Assembly: GCA_026119855.1 (NCBI GenBank)
Contig: JAOWBW010002200.1
Span: forward strand, 47,903-111,902
DNA length: 64,000 nt
Direction of reading: 5' to 3'
Source: Campanula takesimana
Lineage: Eukaryota; Streptophyta; Magnoliopsida; Asterales; Campanulaceae
In this document: positions 20,848 to 30,973 of the stretch, in pieces
Numbering within the stretch: position 1 is the first letter of the stretch
Layout of the letters: every line of letters starts with the position of its first letter
The notes under the pieces: model-generated
Seen by the model: only the letters and a program-made list of their open reading frames with translations
What the model was told of the DNA's origin: nothing
The model's database searches: none
Program-made: the position numbers and the translations under genes

Positions 20848-23800
20848 ATGTTCTTTGCCACTTATCTCATAATTATTATCACTTTAGTAAATATCATTGT
20901 TCATTACTTGATACAACAGCACAAACAACAACAGAAGAATGTCCAGAGAAACAACTCGCCATTGTTGCCATCATCAAGTCATCACTGCCGCCGCTTTTCA
21001 CTTGCTGAAATTAAACGGGCAACCCAGAATTTTGATGCGGGGCTGGTCATCGGGAAGGGTGGATTTGGGGAGGTGTACAAGGGGACTATTGATAACGGGG
21101 CAACTACAGTTGCCATCAAGCGATTGGGTTTCTGGTCAAGTCAAGGAGCTCCAGAGTTTTGGACTGAGATTGAGATGCTTTCAAAGTTTCGACACAGTCA
21201 TCTTGTCTCTCTGATTGGTTACTGCAACGACCATCCTGAGATGATTATTGTCTATGAGTATATGTCTGGTGGCACTTTAGCTGATAATCTGCACAAAAGG
21301 AGATCACATCGTCCTTTATCTTGGATCCAACGCCTGAAGGTATGCATCGGTGCTGCGCGTGGTTTAGACTACCTTCATACAGGTACGGACATACAAACCA
21401 GAGTGATACACCGTGATGTGAAAAGCACAAATATTTTGTTGGATGCAAATTGTGATGCTAAAATCTCAGACTTTGGGTTGTCAAAAATAGGCCCCGCAGA
21501 ACAAATTAACACACATGTGAGCACTCATGTGAAAGGAACATTTGGGTATATGGATCCTGAGTATCTCTGGTCTCGCAGGCTCACGAGAAAGTCTGACGTG
21601 TATGCTTTTGGGGTGGTAATGCTTGAAGTATTAAGTGGCAGGCCGGCGGTGGATAGAAATCTAGAAGAGGAGCAGTGGGGTTTAGCCAAATGGGGCAAGC
21701 GCTGCATCAAGGAAGGAAGGCTGCTTGAGATTGTGGACCCTCATTTGAATGGGAGTTTCTTATCAGATTGCTTGGAGGCATTTGCTCGTATTGCGGACCA
21801 ATGTTTGCATAGCAGTTCAAGAAAACGTCCAACAATGGCTGAGGTTGTAAACAGGCTTGAGTATGCGTTGTCATTGCAGGAGGACACTAGTTTTTCTCTA
21901 GGTGATGTGGAGATCATTACTAGTGGTGCGGGTGCAGGTTCAGGCTCAGGTTCAGGTTCAGCCATAGAACCAGATGAAAAGCATGCTTCAAATGTCGTCC
22001 AGTATCAGATACCAGTCACAAAGAGGATGACATATGTACAGAAGGCGTGGAGATTCTTTTTGGCCAAAGATACAGTTATCTCAGCCAAAGATACAGCTAT
22101 TTCAGGTAGATATTTGAGATGCATCATTTGCTTTCTGGCACATCATGTTCATACTTATTAAGTCTGCTCTGTTTCTGTTGGTAGTTATTTCAAATTTGTC
22201 AATAAAAGAGAACTTGAAGGTCATTCATTTCAGGAAATGTAACTAGAATTTACAACTAGAAATGTTTTACATATTAGATTCCTACCTAAGCATGGGGGAG
22301 ATTTTTCCGTTTACTAGAGGAGCATGCTGATGCATAGATTTTCATGCTCTGATGACTATTAGCGTGATTGTGTGTATTTGGTTTAGAGCTGTCTCAGTGC
22401 ACTGCAACATGTATTGTTTATCTTAAACTTCTTGGCATAGTAAGGATGAGGAATCTGTGCTAACTTAGTTTGTTTCTCTTTCGTTGACGGGCACCCAATC
22501 AATGCATTCTCCCTAGCCCCTATCGAGCACTATTCCTCGGTCCATGATCTAATCTTCTCTTTTCTTGTTTTCTGTCTCCCTTATTCTCCTTTTATTTATT
22601 CTTTCTTAAATAGTCGAATTGTTAAATTATTTTGCAAAAGAGGACTTTGGATTAGAACTTGTAACCAACTTTTGGAAACGAATTGACCTTCTTGACTTTC
22701 TTAGCTAGACGTTTTTTAGTTAAAGAATTCACCTCACAGAGAGCACGACCCTTGGGATCTTACAAGAAAGTAGTCATTATTTGGAAAGATGTACGTGTGA
22801 CGGAGATGACAATATAAGCGGAACTGTCTGAACTCGTAACTCCTTGCAGTATGGCATTGCTCTTTATCAGAATTTTCTAACTTGGTGACCCTTATCTTAT
22901 GCTGAAGCCAAATGATGTTTCCCGATATTATAGTGTTTACTAAACGCAACACAAGAGTCATTTAATGAGGTGTGAACGATAGGTGAAAATGTTATCATGT
23001 TTTAACTATAGGTGAAAATCTAATCAAGGCAGTTCTTTTTCTGTAATGCAAAACACTTGTGCTGGATGTTTTTCTCTACTGATTTTGCCTTGTATTTGCA
23101 GCTTACTCAAGTTTTCAATCTCCATACTTGAAAAAGTTTTCGTTGGCTGAACTACAAGTTGCAACCGACAATTTTAGTAACAAAAATATTGTGGGTAGAG
23201 ATGGATTTGGTAAGGTCTACAAAGGACGATTGCTTGATGGCTCCCTTGTGGACATAAAAAGGGGGAAAATGAAATATACTCAAGGTATGGAGTTGGAGTT
23301 CAAAACGGAAATAAAATTAAATTTCATGGCTAATCATCGTGATCTATGCCGCTTACAAGGCTTTTGCGCTACAGAGTCTCCATCTACTGAACGGTTACTT
23401 GTTTATCCCTACATGGCCAATGGTTCTGTTGCTTCAAACTTGAGAGGTATTCATGTCTGCCCTATTTCATGTGTTTATCATTGCAATTGTGAATGTTAAG
23501 CTCAACATTTCAGATTTCTTGGTACTCTTTTTGTTATTTTACCCTGTCCTAAAATTAGGTGTCTCACTTGTCAGTTTCAATATATATTTTTTGTCCCAAT
23601 AGATCATCATTTCGAACTTTCACATCCTAGTGTGCATTTACAAATGTTAAGGTATAATGTGGACACACAGGGCATGTATGTGTGCTAGTGAGCCAAAAAA
23701 TACCCTTTTCCTTATTTTTTGTGAAACTAACTATTCACTCCGTACCAAAATTAATGTCAGGTTTTGGTTTCTTTCGAGAAAATTAAAGAAGTTTATTTTT

Positions 23801-24824
23801 TTCATGGGCAATGATAACAAAAACAAAGTCTTAGTTTCAAAATAATTTGTAGTCGGCTAACATGTATCGTCATTTGTCATGTGCAAAAAAAAAGTAAGTT
23901 GGGGTGGGTGTTTCTTACATTCTTTTGAAATACGTATCGTATATAACTGATGGACACTATTACAGATCGAACTGAATCACAGTCTGCTCTGGATTGGAAG
24001 ACGAGGAAGCGAATTGCGCTGCAAGTAGCAAGGGGCCTAGCTTACTTGCATGATGATTGCATCCCCGGGATTATTCACCGTGGTCTTAAAGCTGCAAACG
24101 TTTTGTTGGATGAGGACTTCAATACACATATTGGTGGTTTTGGGCTGGCTATATTGATGGACCAAGAACGCACTCATGTTACCACGGCTGTATGGCACAA
24201 TTGGTCACATAGCTCCAGAGTATCTGGCCACTGGAAAGTGTTCCCTGAAAACGGATGTGTTTGGGTACGGAATCATGCTTCTGGAGCTAATATCCGCACA
24301 AAGGCCTTTTGATCTTGCTCGGCTTGCTAATGATGATGACGTCATGTTGCTGGATTGGGTAAGCATACATCATCTAAACATATGATATGTTTTTCTTAGT
24401 TGGGCTTTCAGAACATTGTCAATCTTTTTACACAAAAATGGAGACTTCAACCCCAACCCCACCCTCGAAAAACCACTTCTCACATACATTGAGAGAGTGA
24501 GGATTGACTGACATATTTAATTGTGAATTTCAGATAAAAGGACTTTTGAAGGAGAAGAAGCTGGATAAGGTGATTGATGCAGATCTCCAGGGTTACGACA
24601 TTTACGAGGAGGTAGAGCAGCTAATTAAAGTAGCTCTTCTGTGCACGCAACATTCTCCAGCAAAACGTCCAAGTATGTCACAAGTTGTTAGACTGCATGA
24701 AGGTACTGATGGCTTGGCCCAGAGGTGGGAAAAGTGGCTAAAGGAGGAGGGATTCCCATTCCCTTCAGTTCCCATTTCCCAGTTTGAAAATCATGCTTCT
24801 GAGGAACTGGTCAGCCCCAGATGA
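20848..24824 (+). CDS. tandem kinase gene: FERONIA-like kinase joined to SERK-like pseudokinase
   Basis: Proposed exons are 20848-22105, 23102-23446, 23966-24358 and 24534-24824. The ATG at 20848 is preferred because the frame upstream to 20767 has no ATG. Exon 1 encodes a membrane segment (about residues 4-22), then a complete CrRLK1L/FERONIA-like kinase: glycine loop GKGGFG (69-74), VAIK Lys91, HRD (188-190), DFG (208-210) and a DPEY activation-segment end (235-239). A Gly/Ser-rich linker (about 360-371) follows. Exon 1 ends in phase 1 with CAG|GTAGAT. Exon 2 begins after TTTGCAG and keeps the frame into a SERK-like kinase. No malectin ectodomain is present. The kinase would face the cytosol. 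A 2-base loss near 24188 shifts the second domain. The joint transcript is inferred from splice phase only. Confidence 0.65.
23102..24824 (+). pseudogene. SERK-like pseudokinase segment of the tandem kinase gene
   Basis: Exon borders fall where SERK genes have them: after the ASNLR block, and before KGLLKEKKL. Conserved SERK blocks include FSLAELQVATDNFS, LLVYPYMANGSVAS, THVTTAV, GHIAPEYLATGK, DLARLANDDDVMLLDW and the C-terminal SGPR-like end (VSPR). Key catalytic residues are lost: the HRD motif reads HRG, the DFG motif reads GFG, and the glycine loop reads GRDGFG. The Lys in VDIKR remains. A 2-base deletion near 24188, in the segment after THVTTAV, would end translation at 24312 in the upstream frame. 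The remainder to 24824 continues in another frame without a stop. It is either a decayed copy or a functional pseudokinase with a sequence error. Confidence 0.8.
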
Positions 24825-25099
24825 TTGATCCTTCAATATTTGTATTTCGTATACAAGACCGTTATAGTAATTCCCTTCTTTTAAATTCATTCTCTATCAT
24901 CACTGTCCACTGAATCCATGACGTTATAGGGAGTATTTGTTTTATTTTGTCTATGGTTTTACTGGATCTCTTCACTTGCCCATTTTTTTTGGGCATTCTC
25001 TTATTGTTTTTAACAAGAAAAGGTATGTAATAAAGGGATTATTACCACCTAATCCACCATCCTAACCAAAACTACCATTTAATTTAAGACATTAAATAA
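24825..25099. other. 3' flank of the kinase gene
   Basis: Host sequence between the stop codon and the target site of element Z. It is AT-rich and probably includes the 3' UTR and polyadenylation region. AATAA at 25095-25099 is the left copy of the Z target-site duplication. Confidence 0.5.
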
Positions 25100-25761
25100 T
25101 GATGACGCCAAAATCTGGTTGGATCAGCCTTCGTCTAACGGGTCGGATAATCCCAGCAACAGTTCTTGATGGCCGAATCTGCACACACGAAACAAACGTA
25201 AACTACACCGGGGCTTCACCGGCGAAGGCCCTCCGGTGTAAGAATAAGGATATGGGTGATTAGAAATAGAGAATCAATTGACTAGATTAGAGCCAAAAGT
25301 TCATTACCCGTTTCTTGTGAAGAGGACCTGTTTATATAGGCGTGGGTGTATGAATTCTGACTTGCTCGGAAAGTCAAGAAGCCCGTGATGATGTAGGACT
25401 CATATTCCCTGGAGATAGACTCCTGATAAGGATGGATGATATCCTGTTATCTGATAGAAGAGTTATCTTGGTTCAGATAAGGACTCTTAATTTTAAAGTT
25501 GTAATATAACTCTGTAAGTGGTATCCCGACGATAATGGGAGGTTTATGATGTAAATCGGCCCGTCATCTAACTCGGCTCGTCATAGAGACCGGCTAGGGA
25601 TTAGGCTTTTCGGACTCGGCCTAGGCAAGGACTGCCTGTTCGGCCTCACTGATGTCGACCTATAAACATGGGCTCGTGAGTGGGACTCTCGGTATAGGTC
25701 CATTAGGTACGCTGGGCCTAACGTCCGGGTTCCCATCTACCAGGTCGTTTTATGTCGTTCA
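25100..25761 (-). repeat. 3' LTR of Z
   Basis: A 662-bp LTR with TG...CA ends. On the minus strand a TATA box (CCTATATAAACAGG) lies at about 25341-25329. Confidence 0.95.
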
Positions 25762-26044
25762 GTGGCCCCCGAGTTTCTATCTCGGCATGCCGAATAGAAA
25801 TTGTTGGTTATTTAATTTCTGGTTGATTGATGTGACAGTTGTAGCCGCCAAAATCCTTGCTTTGATTTGCTGATGCTAATTGAATCATTGTTCTTCTTGG
25901 AATGGGAAAACTCCAGTTGGATTCCACATATGAATAATATTAATTACCCTTCAACTAACTCCATCTTAAGTACTATAAATAGAGAATCTGTGTTTTGAGT
26001 TTTCACATTATTCTTGCCTTCTTTCCTTCTCCCAAACTTTATCC

Positions 26045-26365
26045 ATGGCCAAAAGAGAGTATGATGATGCTTTCCCAGAGGAATGTGATTCCTCAGATGA
26101 TGCGAAGGACTCACCCGTCCTGAATGACAAAAAATCTGCTGATGGCTCCTTACTTCCCCCTGGGGATTACTGTCAGGATGATGAAGACTCAGATGACAGC
26201 AATCATGAATAGAAGGAGCCTTGCATCGAAGGTAGCGATGAAGACTCAACTGATGACAAGGACAGCAATTCCAGCGAGATGGATGAAGAGGACGAAGAGG
26301 AAGAAAAAGACTTCAAAGTTTTCCAGGAAGAGATGAAGTTGTATCGAGAGAAACAAAATAAATAG
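26045..26365 (+). pseudogene. small acidic antisense gene in the 3' region of Z
   Basis: A 106-residue plus-strand frame from ATG 26045 (MAKREYDDAFPEE) to TAG 26363-26365, interrupted by one in-frame TAG at 26210-26212. The product is very acidic, with repeated Asp/Glu/Ser runs and a Glu-rich stretch EMDEEDEEEEKDF near the end. A canonical TATA box (TATAAAT, 25974-25980) lies about 70 bases upstream of the ATG, so it looks like an independent transcription unit antisense to Z. No known domain was recognised. It may be only low-complexity sequence, but the TATA box and matched frame argue for a former gene. Confidence 0.5.
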
Positions 26366-27379
26366 CTTCATGTTGGCCTAATGATAGTAGTAACCTTTTT
26401 TCTCTTTTTTTTTTTTTTGTATAGGCCAAGCCCCCGGCCTTGCTGTGGGGGTCTTTTGTTGAATTGCATATATATATTGGAATTCTTTCCTTTGCCCTCC
26501 TTGCTCCGTTTTTGAATTTTCTGTGTTTCGTATGACCTTGACTTTTTTCATTATCATCACCTTTCATACGATGTTGCTACAAAGTAATGCCGATCGTCCA
26601 ATCTTAGTCATCATGTCGGCACGGAAAGCATTTGTACCTGTCGTTCAACCATAACTTCAATCTCCGCCCGACATCGACTTGACCTTTCGTCGTCTTGGTT
26701 TCATCCCGTTCTTGGATACCACTAAGGATGTCGGTCCGTCGTAGGGGTGTCGGCTACACCTTGTGCTGAACCCTTTAATGTCGATACAGGCATCCAAAAA
26801 GTGTGATTTTTGAAACCGACTGGCATTCCTGCTGTAGGTCTCGGCTTGCCACGTGTCGATCTAGTATTTGGCGATCCGTGTTTTTCAAACGACGGTTAGT
26901 TCAATCGTTTACTCTTCTTTTCGTACGGTGCACGTCAGTGATGGGACATTTACTTTGAAAAACGTGGCCCATTAATTAGGAATAATGATGGGGTTTAGTG
27001 GGAAACGTGCCAACCCGTGGGTACAAGGATATGGTCGTGTCAAATTCGGATCCGACCCGCTCCACCCGGGATATAAATTCAAATTTTCACTCCTTGTTTC
27101 ACTTTTCGAATTTCAAAAGGGAAAAACCCAAAGCTTTGCATTTCACTGGCCTGCATTTCCAAGTGGTGCTGAGCTTTTCCGTCGATCTATTCCGTCTAAA
27201 GCGCTCAGAACGACTTCCCGACTAATTTTGTCCGATCCTTTTCCATTTCCAAGGTATTTTCTCGCTTTCCTTCCCTTTGTCCATTTCTAGGGTTCCGACT
27301 AATTCCTCGAACAGTACATCATTCTTCGTTGAATTTAGTTGTTTTTGCTGACCAAGAAACGGACCTTCATTTTCCCCCA

Positions 27380-30174
27380 ATGTCGGACCTATCAATTCCT
27401 GATGTCAAACCTGCGTATGGTTTTTATCAAAGAAACAATAGGATTTATGTTAAATCGAACGGGTATTGGGGGCTGTTGTCTTTGCTTGCCGTAGGTGAGA
27501 TATTGTACTCAAATGGGTCATCGAGAGAGGATCTTAGATATCCTTCTGGTCTTTACGTGACGAGTGTTAGGACTGACGAGGATGCCGACATGGTCGTCCT
27601 TGATAGCATGAGCGAGGTCCTTGATTACATTTACTTGTGTTTATGTAAAGGATAAATCCTTATTTCGGTCTCGTCATATGAGTGCAACCTCCTCGGCCCC
27701 AGTAGTCGATTTGGGGGGGAAAATGGCCTTTACAAGGCTTCTCGATGAGTCTAAACCCTCTGTTTCTTCTACAGGTATGGCCGGGGAAAGTACCTCCGAG
27801 AGAATTGTGGATCGTTTTGACTCAAGCGTCGTCAAGCAGGGACGAGGGGCCAAAACTAAGGGTAAAGGGAAATCGGGGCCAGCCGCGAGCAAACATCCCA
27901 AGCCGGGTAAAGAAATGCTTGAGGTGCTGTATTCTCGGTATGGGATAGACCGTGATGAGTATTGCTTGTATTATAGCAAGGTCGTTCCCTTAGATTCGGA
28001 GGAAAAAATCCAGAACTTCTACTATAATAAAGCCGTCGTTTCTTTCTTTTACAAACAGTTTCAACTAGGGCTAAGAATTCCTCTTGACCCTTTTATCAAT
28101 GAGTTCTTGGAGACGTGGGGGATTGTTCCGGCCCACATTGGTGCCAATGCTGTCAGATATTTGATCAGCTTCATAGTGTTATGCCGTAGTCTCAATTTCG
28201 AACCCTGTATGTCCGCTTTTGACTATTTCTTCAATGTGAGCTATAATAGGACTTCTAGGACTATAAGCATCAAGTCTGACCCTGCTAAACCCAAAATTAT
28301 CTCCCCCATCTCTACCACCGTCAGAAAAGTGTCGGGGTGGAACAAACATGTAATTGGGGTTGAATCTCGTAGTGGTTGGGAGTTCACGCTTCCCGAGCTC
28401 GGTCCTTGTCGTCCCGAAGAGGTTCACAGACCAACATGGAGTGATAGCCTGATTGCAAAGCTAGAAGGGTTTGCCAGTCTCGGTACCCTTGACTGAAGTG
28501 AATTGGAGAGGGATCCCCGCTATTACGTTCAGGCCGGGTTGATGGCGGGCCCCCTTGACGGCGTTATCCCCAAAATCATCGTTAAGAAGGGGAATAGATT
28601 TCCGAACTGGATCGTTCATCCCAACTTTCTCTTTCATCATGAATGTACCCGTTGCCAGGAGCAGAACGACATCTGTCTTAAGGCCGTCGACACGATAGGC
28701 TGTAATTCCTAGATCTTTCAACGTGAATTTATCCTTTTATCTTGTCCCATTTTGACGCTTATCTGTTTCGTGCAAATCTGACTATGGAGCAAGCTGATGA
28801 GATCGACTCTACTTATGTTGATCCCGTTGCGGCAGCGAGGGCCAAGAAACAAAGATCTTGGTTGGCCGCCTTGGAGCAACGTCATCAAGATATGGATAAT
28901 AGGCAACTCTTGTTGCAAAACAAAGATGCTTCTGCAGTGCCCATGGCAGATCGGGTCGTCGAGGTGCCGAGTGTGAACACCGATCAAATAGCTCCTGAAA
29001 GCGAAAAGAATGTTCCTGACGACCAGATATCAAGCCAAGGCCAAGACTAAAGTGCCGATGGGGATGTTGAGGTGGACCAGGACGATACTCTCCGTCGTTC
29101 GAAAAGAGCAAGGGTGGAACCTGGGGAAACACCGGATCATCCTTTGAAAGGAACCCCTCGGCCTACTCAAGCATCAGCCTCTGCCTCAGTTTCACCGAAT
29201 GAGGAGGTTAGGAATTGGTTGGAACAACACGGCGGAGCCCCTGTCCTATCCGGACTAGATGTCTCGGTTCGTGCCGGTCCGAGTTTGAAGAAGGGGGGCG
29301 TGGTCGTCAGACAGGCCATGAATGTCGAAACTCTTGAGCAGCTAGTCTTCGAGAAACCTACCTCCCTCCAGCTCCTGAACCGCAAGGGTTTAATCCTTAG
29401 CGAGGTAATGCTCCCATTATCTCGGTCCTGTTTTGTTTTCCTTTTCACCGTTTGTCTAATCTTTTCCTCTGTTTGCAGCTTGCCTCCCTTGCCCAACAGG
29501 ACTACGCTATGTACCGACAGGCCTACGAACTTTTGAGGAGCACCGAAGCTGAGGTCACGAAGCTCAGAGATGCCAACAGTGATCTGATCGAAAAGGAGAC
29601 CGCCTTGGAGAAAGACAAGGCTTCCCTTGGTGAGCTGTACCGTACTTCCCAAGCCGAGGTGGAAAGATTGAAGGATTCCTTGCTAACTTCTCAAGCCGAT
29701 GTTGAAGGAGAGAAGAGGAAGGCCGAGATGATTGCTGGGGAGAAGGCCACACTTGAAGAAAAGCTTGCTTTATTGGAGGACAAGTATGCACGTTTAGAAG
29801 AAAGCGTGGTGGAGAAAGAGAAGGCTGCTGTAGAAGCGTATAAGAGGGGGCCCTAGTTTAGGGAAGATTTGAGCGATCGTGTCGGCATGGTGTACAACGA
29901 CGCATGGTCCAACCTGACCCGCCTCCTTTATATCGACCCGGAGGTTGACGTCCCGTTGGAGAAGTGCGCCCGCCTCTTTCAACAAGATGCTTATAGCGTG
30001 GAGGCGATGGCGGCTCACTCTATGGTTCCGTTTTCAGAGGGTGCTCTCAGGATCATCAAGGCTAAAGACAGGGGCGCCAACAGACCTGTTTGGGACCCAC
30101 CGGCATTAGACCCCAACAACTTCGAGAAACTTTTGGAAAAGGCTGAGGCAGATCGTGAAGCCGGGCTGGATTGA
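27380..30174 (+). pseudogene. antisense gene of Z with PF04195-like domain and coiled coil
   Basis: Plus-strand, antisense to gag-pol. It starts at ATG 27380 (MSDLSIPDVKPAYGF). The TATA box GATATAAATTC lies near 27070. A frame break or intron near 27640 is followed by a long frame (to 28496) with the conserved core (SFFYKQFQLGLRIPLDPFI, VRYLISFIVLCRSLNFEP, PKIISPIST). Later segments lie at 28742-29050 and 29072-29404. A probable intron has donor GTAATG at about 29405 and acceptor TTTGCAG at 29479. A coiled coil follows (29480-29856), then a TAG stop at 29854-29856 with the same frame continuing to 30174. Extra antisense genes between integrase and 3' LTR are known in Tat elements. This copy is broken in several places. 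Confidence 0.75.
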
Positions 30175-30509
30175 TTTTCTTGTGTAATACCGGCGAAGTT
30201 CCTTTTTTGTAATACCTGTATTTATTCGACTCGGCCCAGAGTTTTCTGGGGGAGTTTAAACACTGTTTGTCTTGAGTATTCCCACGACTCGGCCCGTAGT
30301 ATTTGGGGGAGTCTAAACACTTGGTTATTTGTAGGGATTTGCTTGCCTCGTTTGAGGCGTATGTTATCCCCGGTCTTCTTCACCGTTGCGTAGTTAAGCA
30401 TTACCTCGTCATTTGTTAACGTTCTATCTTGGTTTGAGACGTCTTAACATTGAGGCTGTTTGCAGGCCGTGGTCGTTCACCGATATGGAGAGCCATAAGT
30501 CGTCTTGTG

Positions 30510-30828
30510 TGCTAGTTGTTAGAACTAGGCTTTAGAAGTCATGCATAAGTGTGCTCGTCAACTTCGTTAGGGTGCTAGCTATTTTAACTAGGCTTTAGAC
30601 GTCATGCTTTAAGTGTGCTCGTCGACTTCGTTAGGGTGCTAGCTATTGAAACTAGGCTTTAGACGTCATGCTTTAAGTGTGCTCGTCGACTTCGTTAGGG
30701 TACTAGCTATTGAAACTAGGCTTTAGAAGTCATGCTTTAAGTGTGCTCGTCGACTTCGTTAGGGTGCTAGTTATTGAACTAGGCTTTAGAAGTCATGCTT
30801 TAAGTGTGCTCATCGACTTCGTTAGGTG
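30510..30828. repeat. about 64-bp tandem repeat in Z
   Basis: Five head-to-tail copies of a unit with the blocks GTGCTAGCTATTG, ACTAGGCTTTAGA, GTCATGCTTTAAGTGTG and CTCGTCGACTTCGTTAG. It lies between the end of the antisense gene and the end of gag-pol, so it is in the 3' untranslated part of both transcripts. Confidence 0.85.
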
Positions 30829-30973
30829 ACCGTGTCATGCACTATAATCAAAGCTTGATGTAAATGAAATAAAGGAAATTTTATTGATAAAATCAAACTA
30901 AGACAACTAGATATCAACTATAGAAATCTAAAACTGAAAATTTGATAAAAAGAATAAATAGCTAACCGAGATG

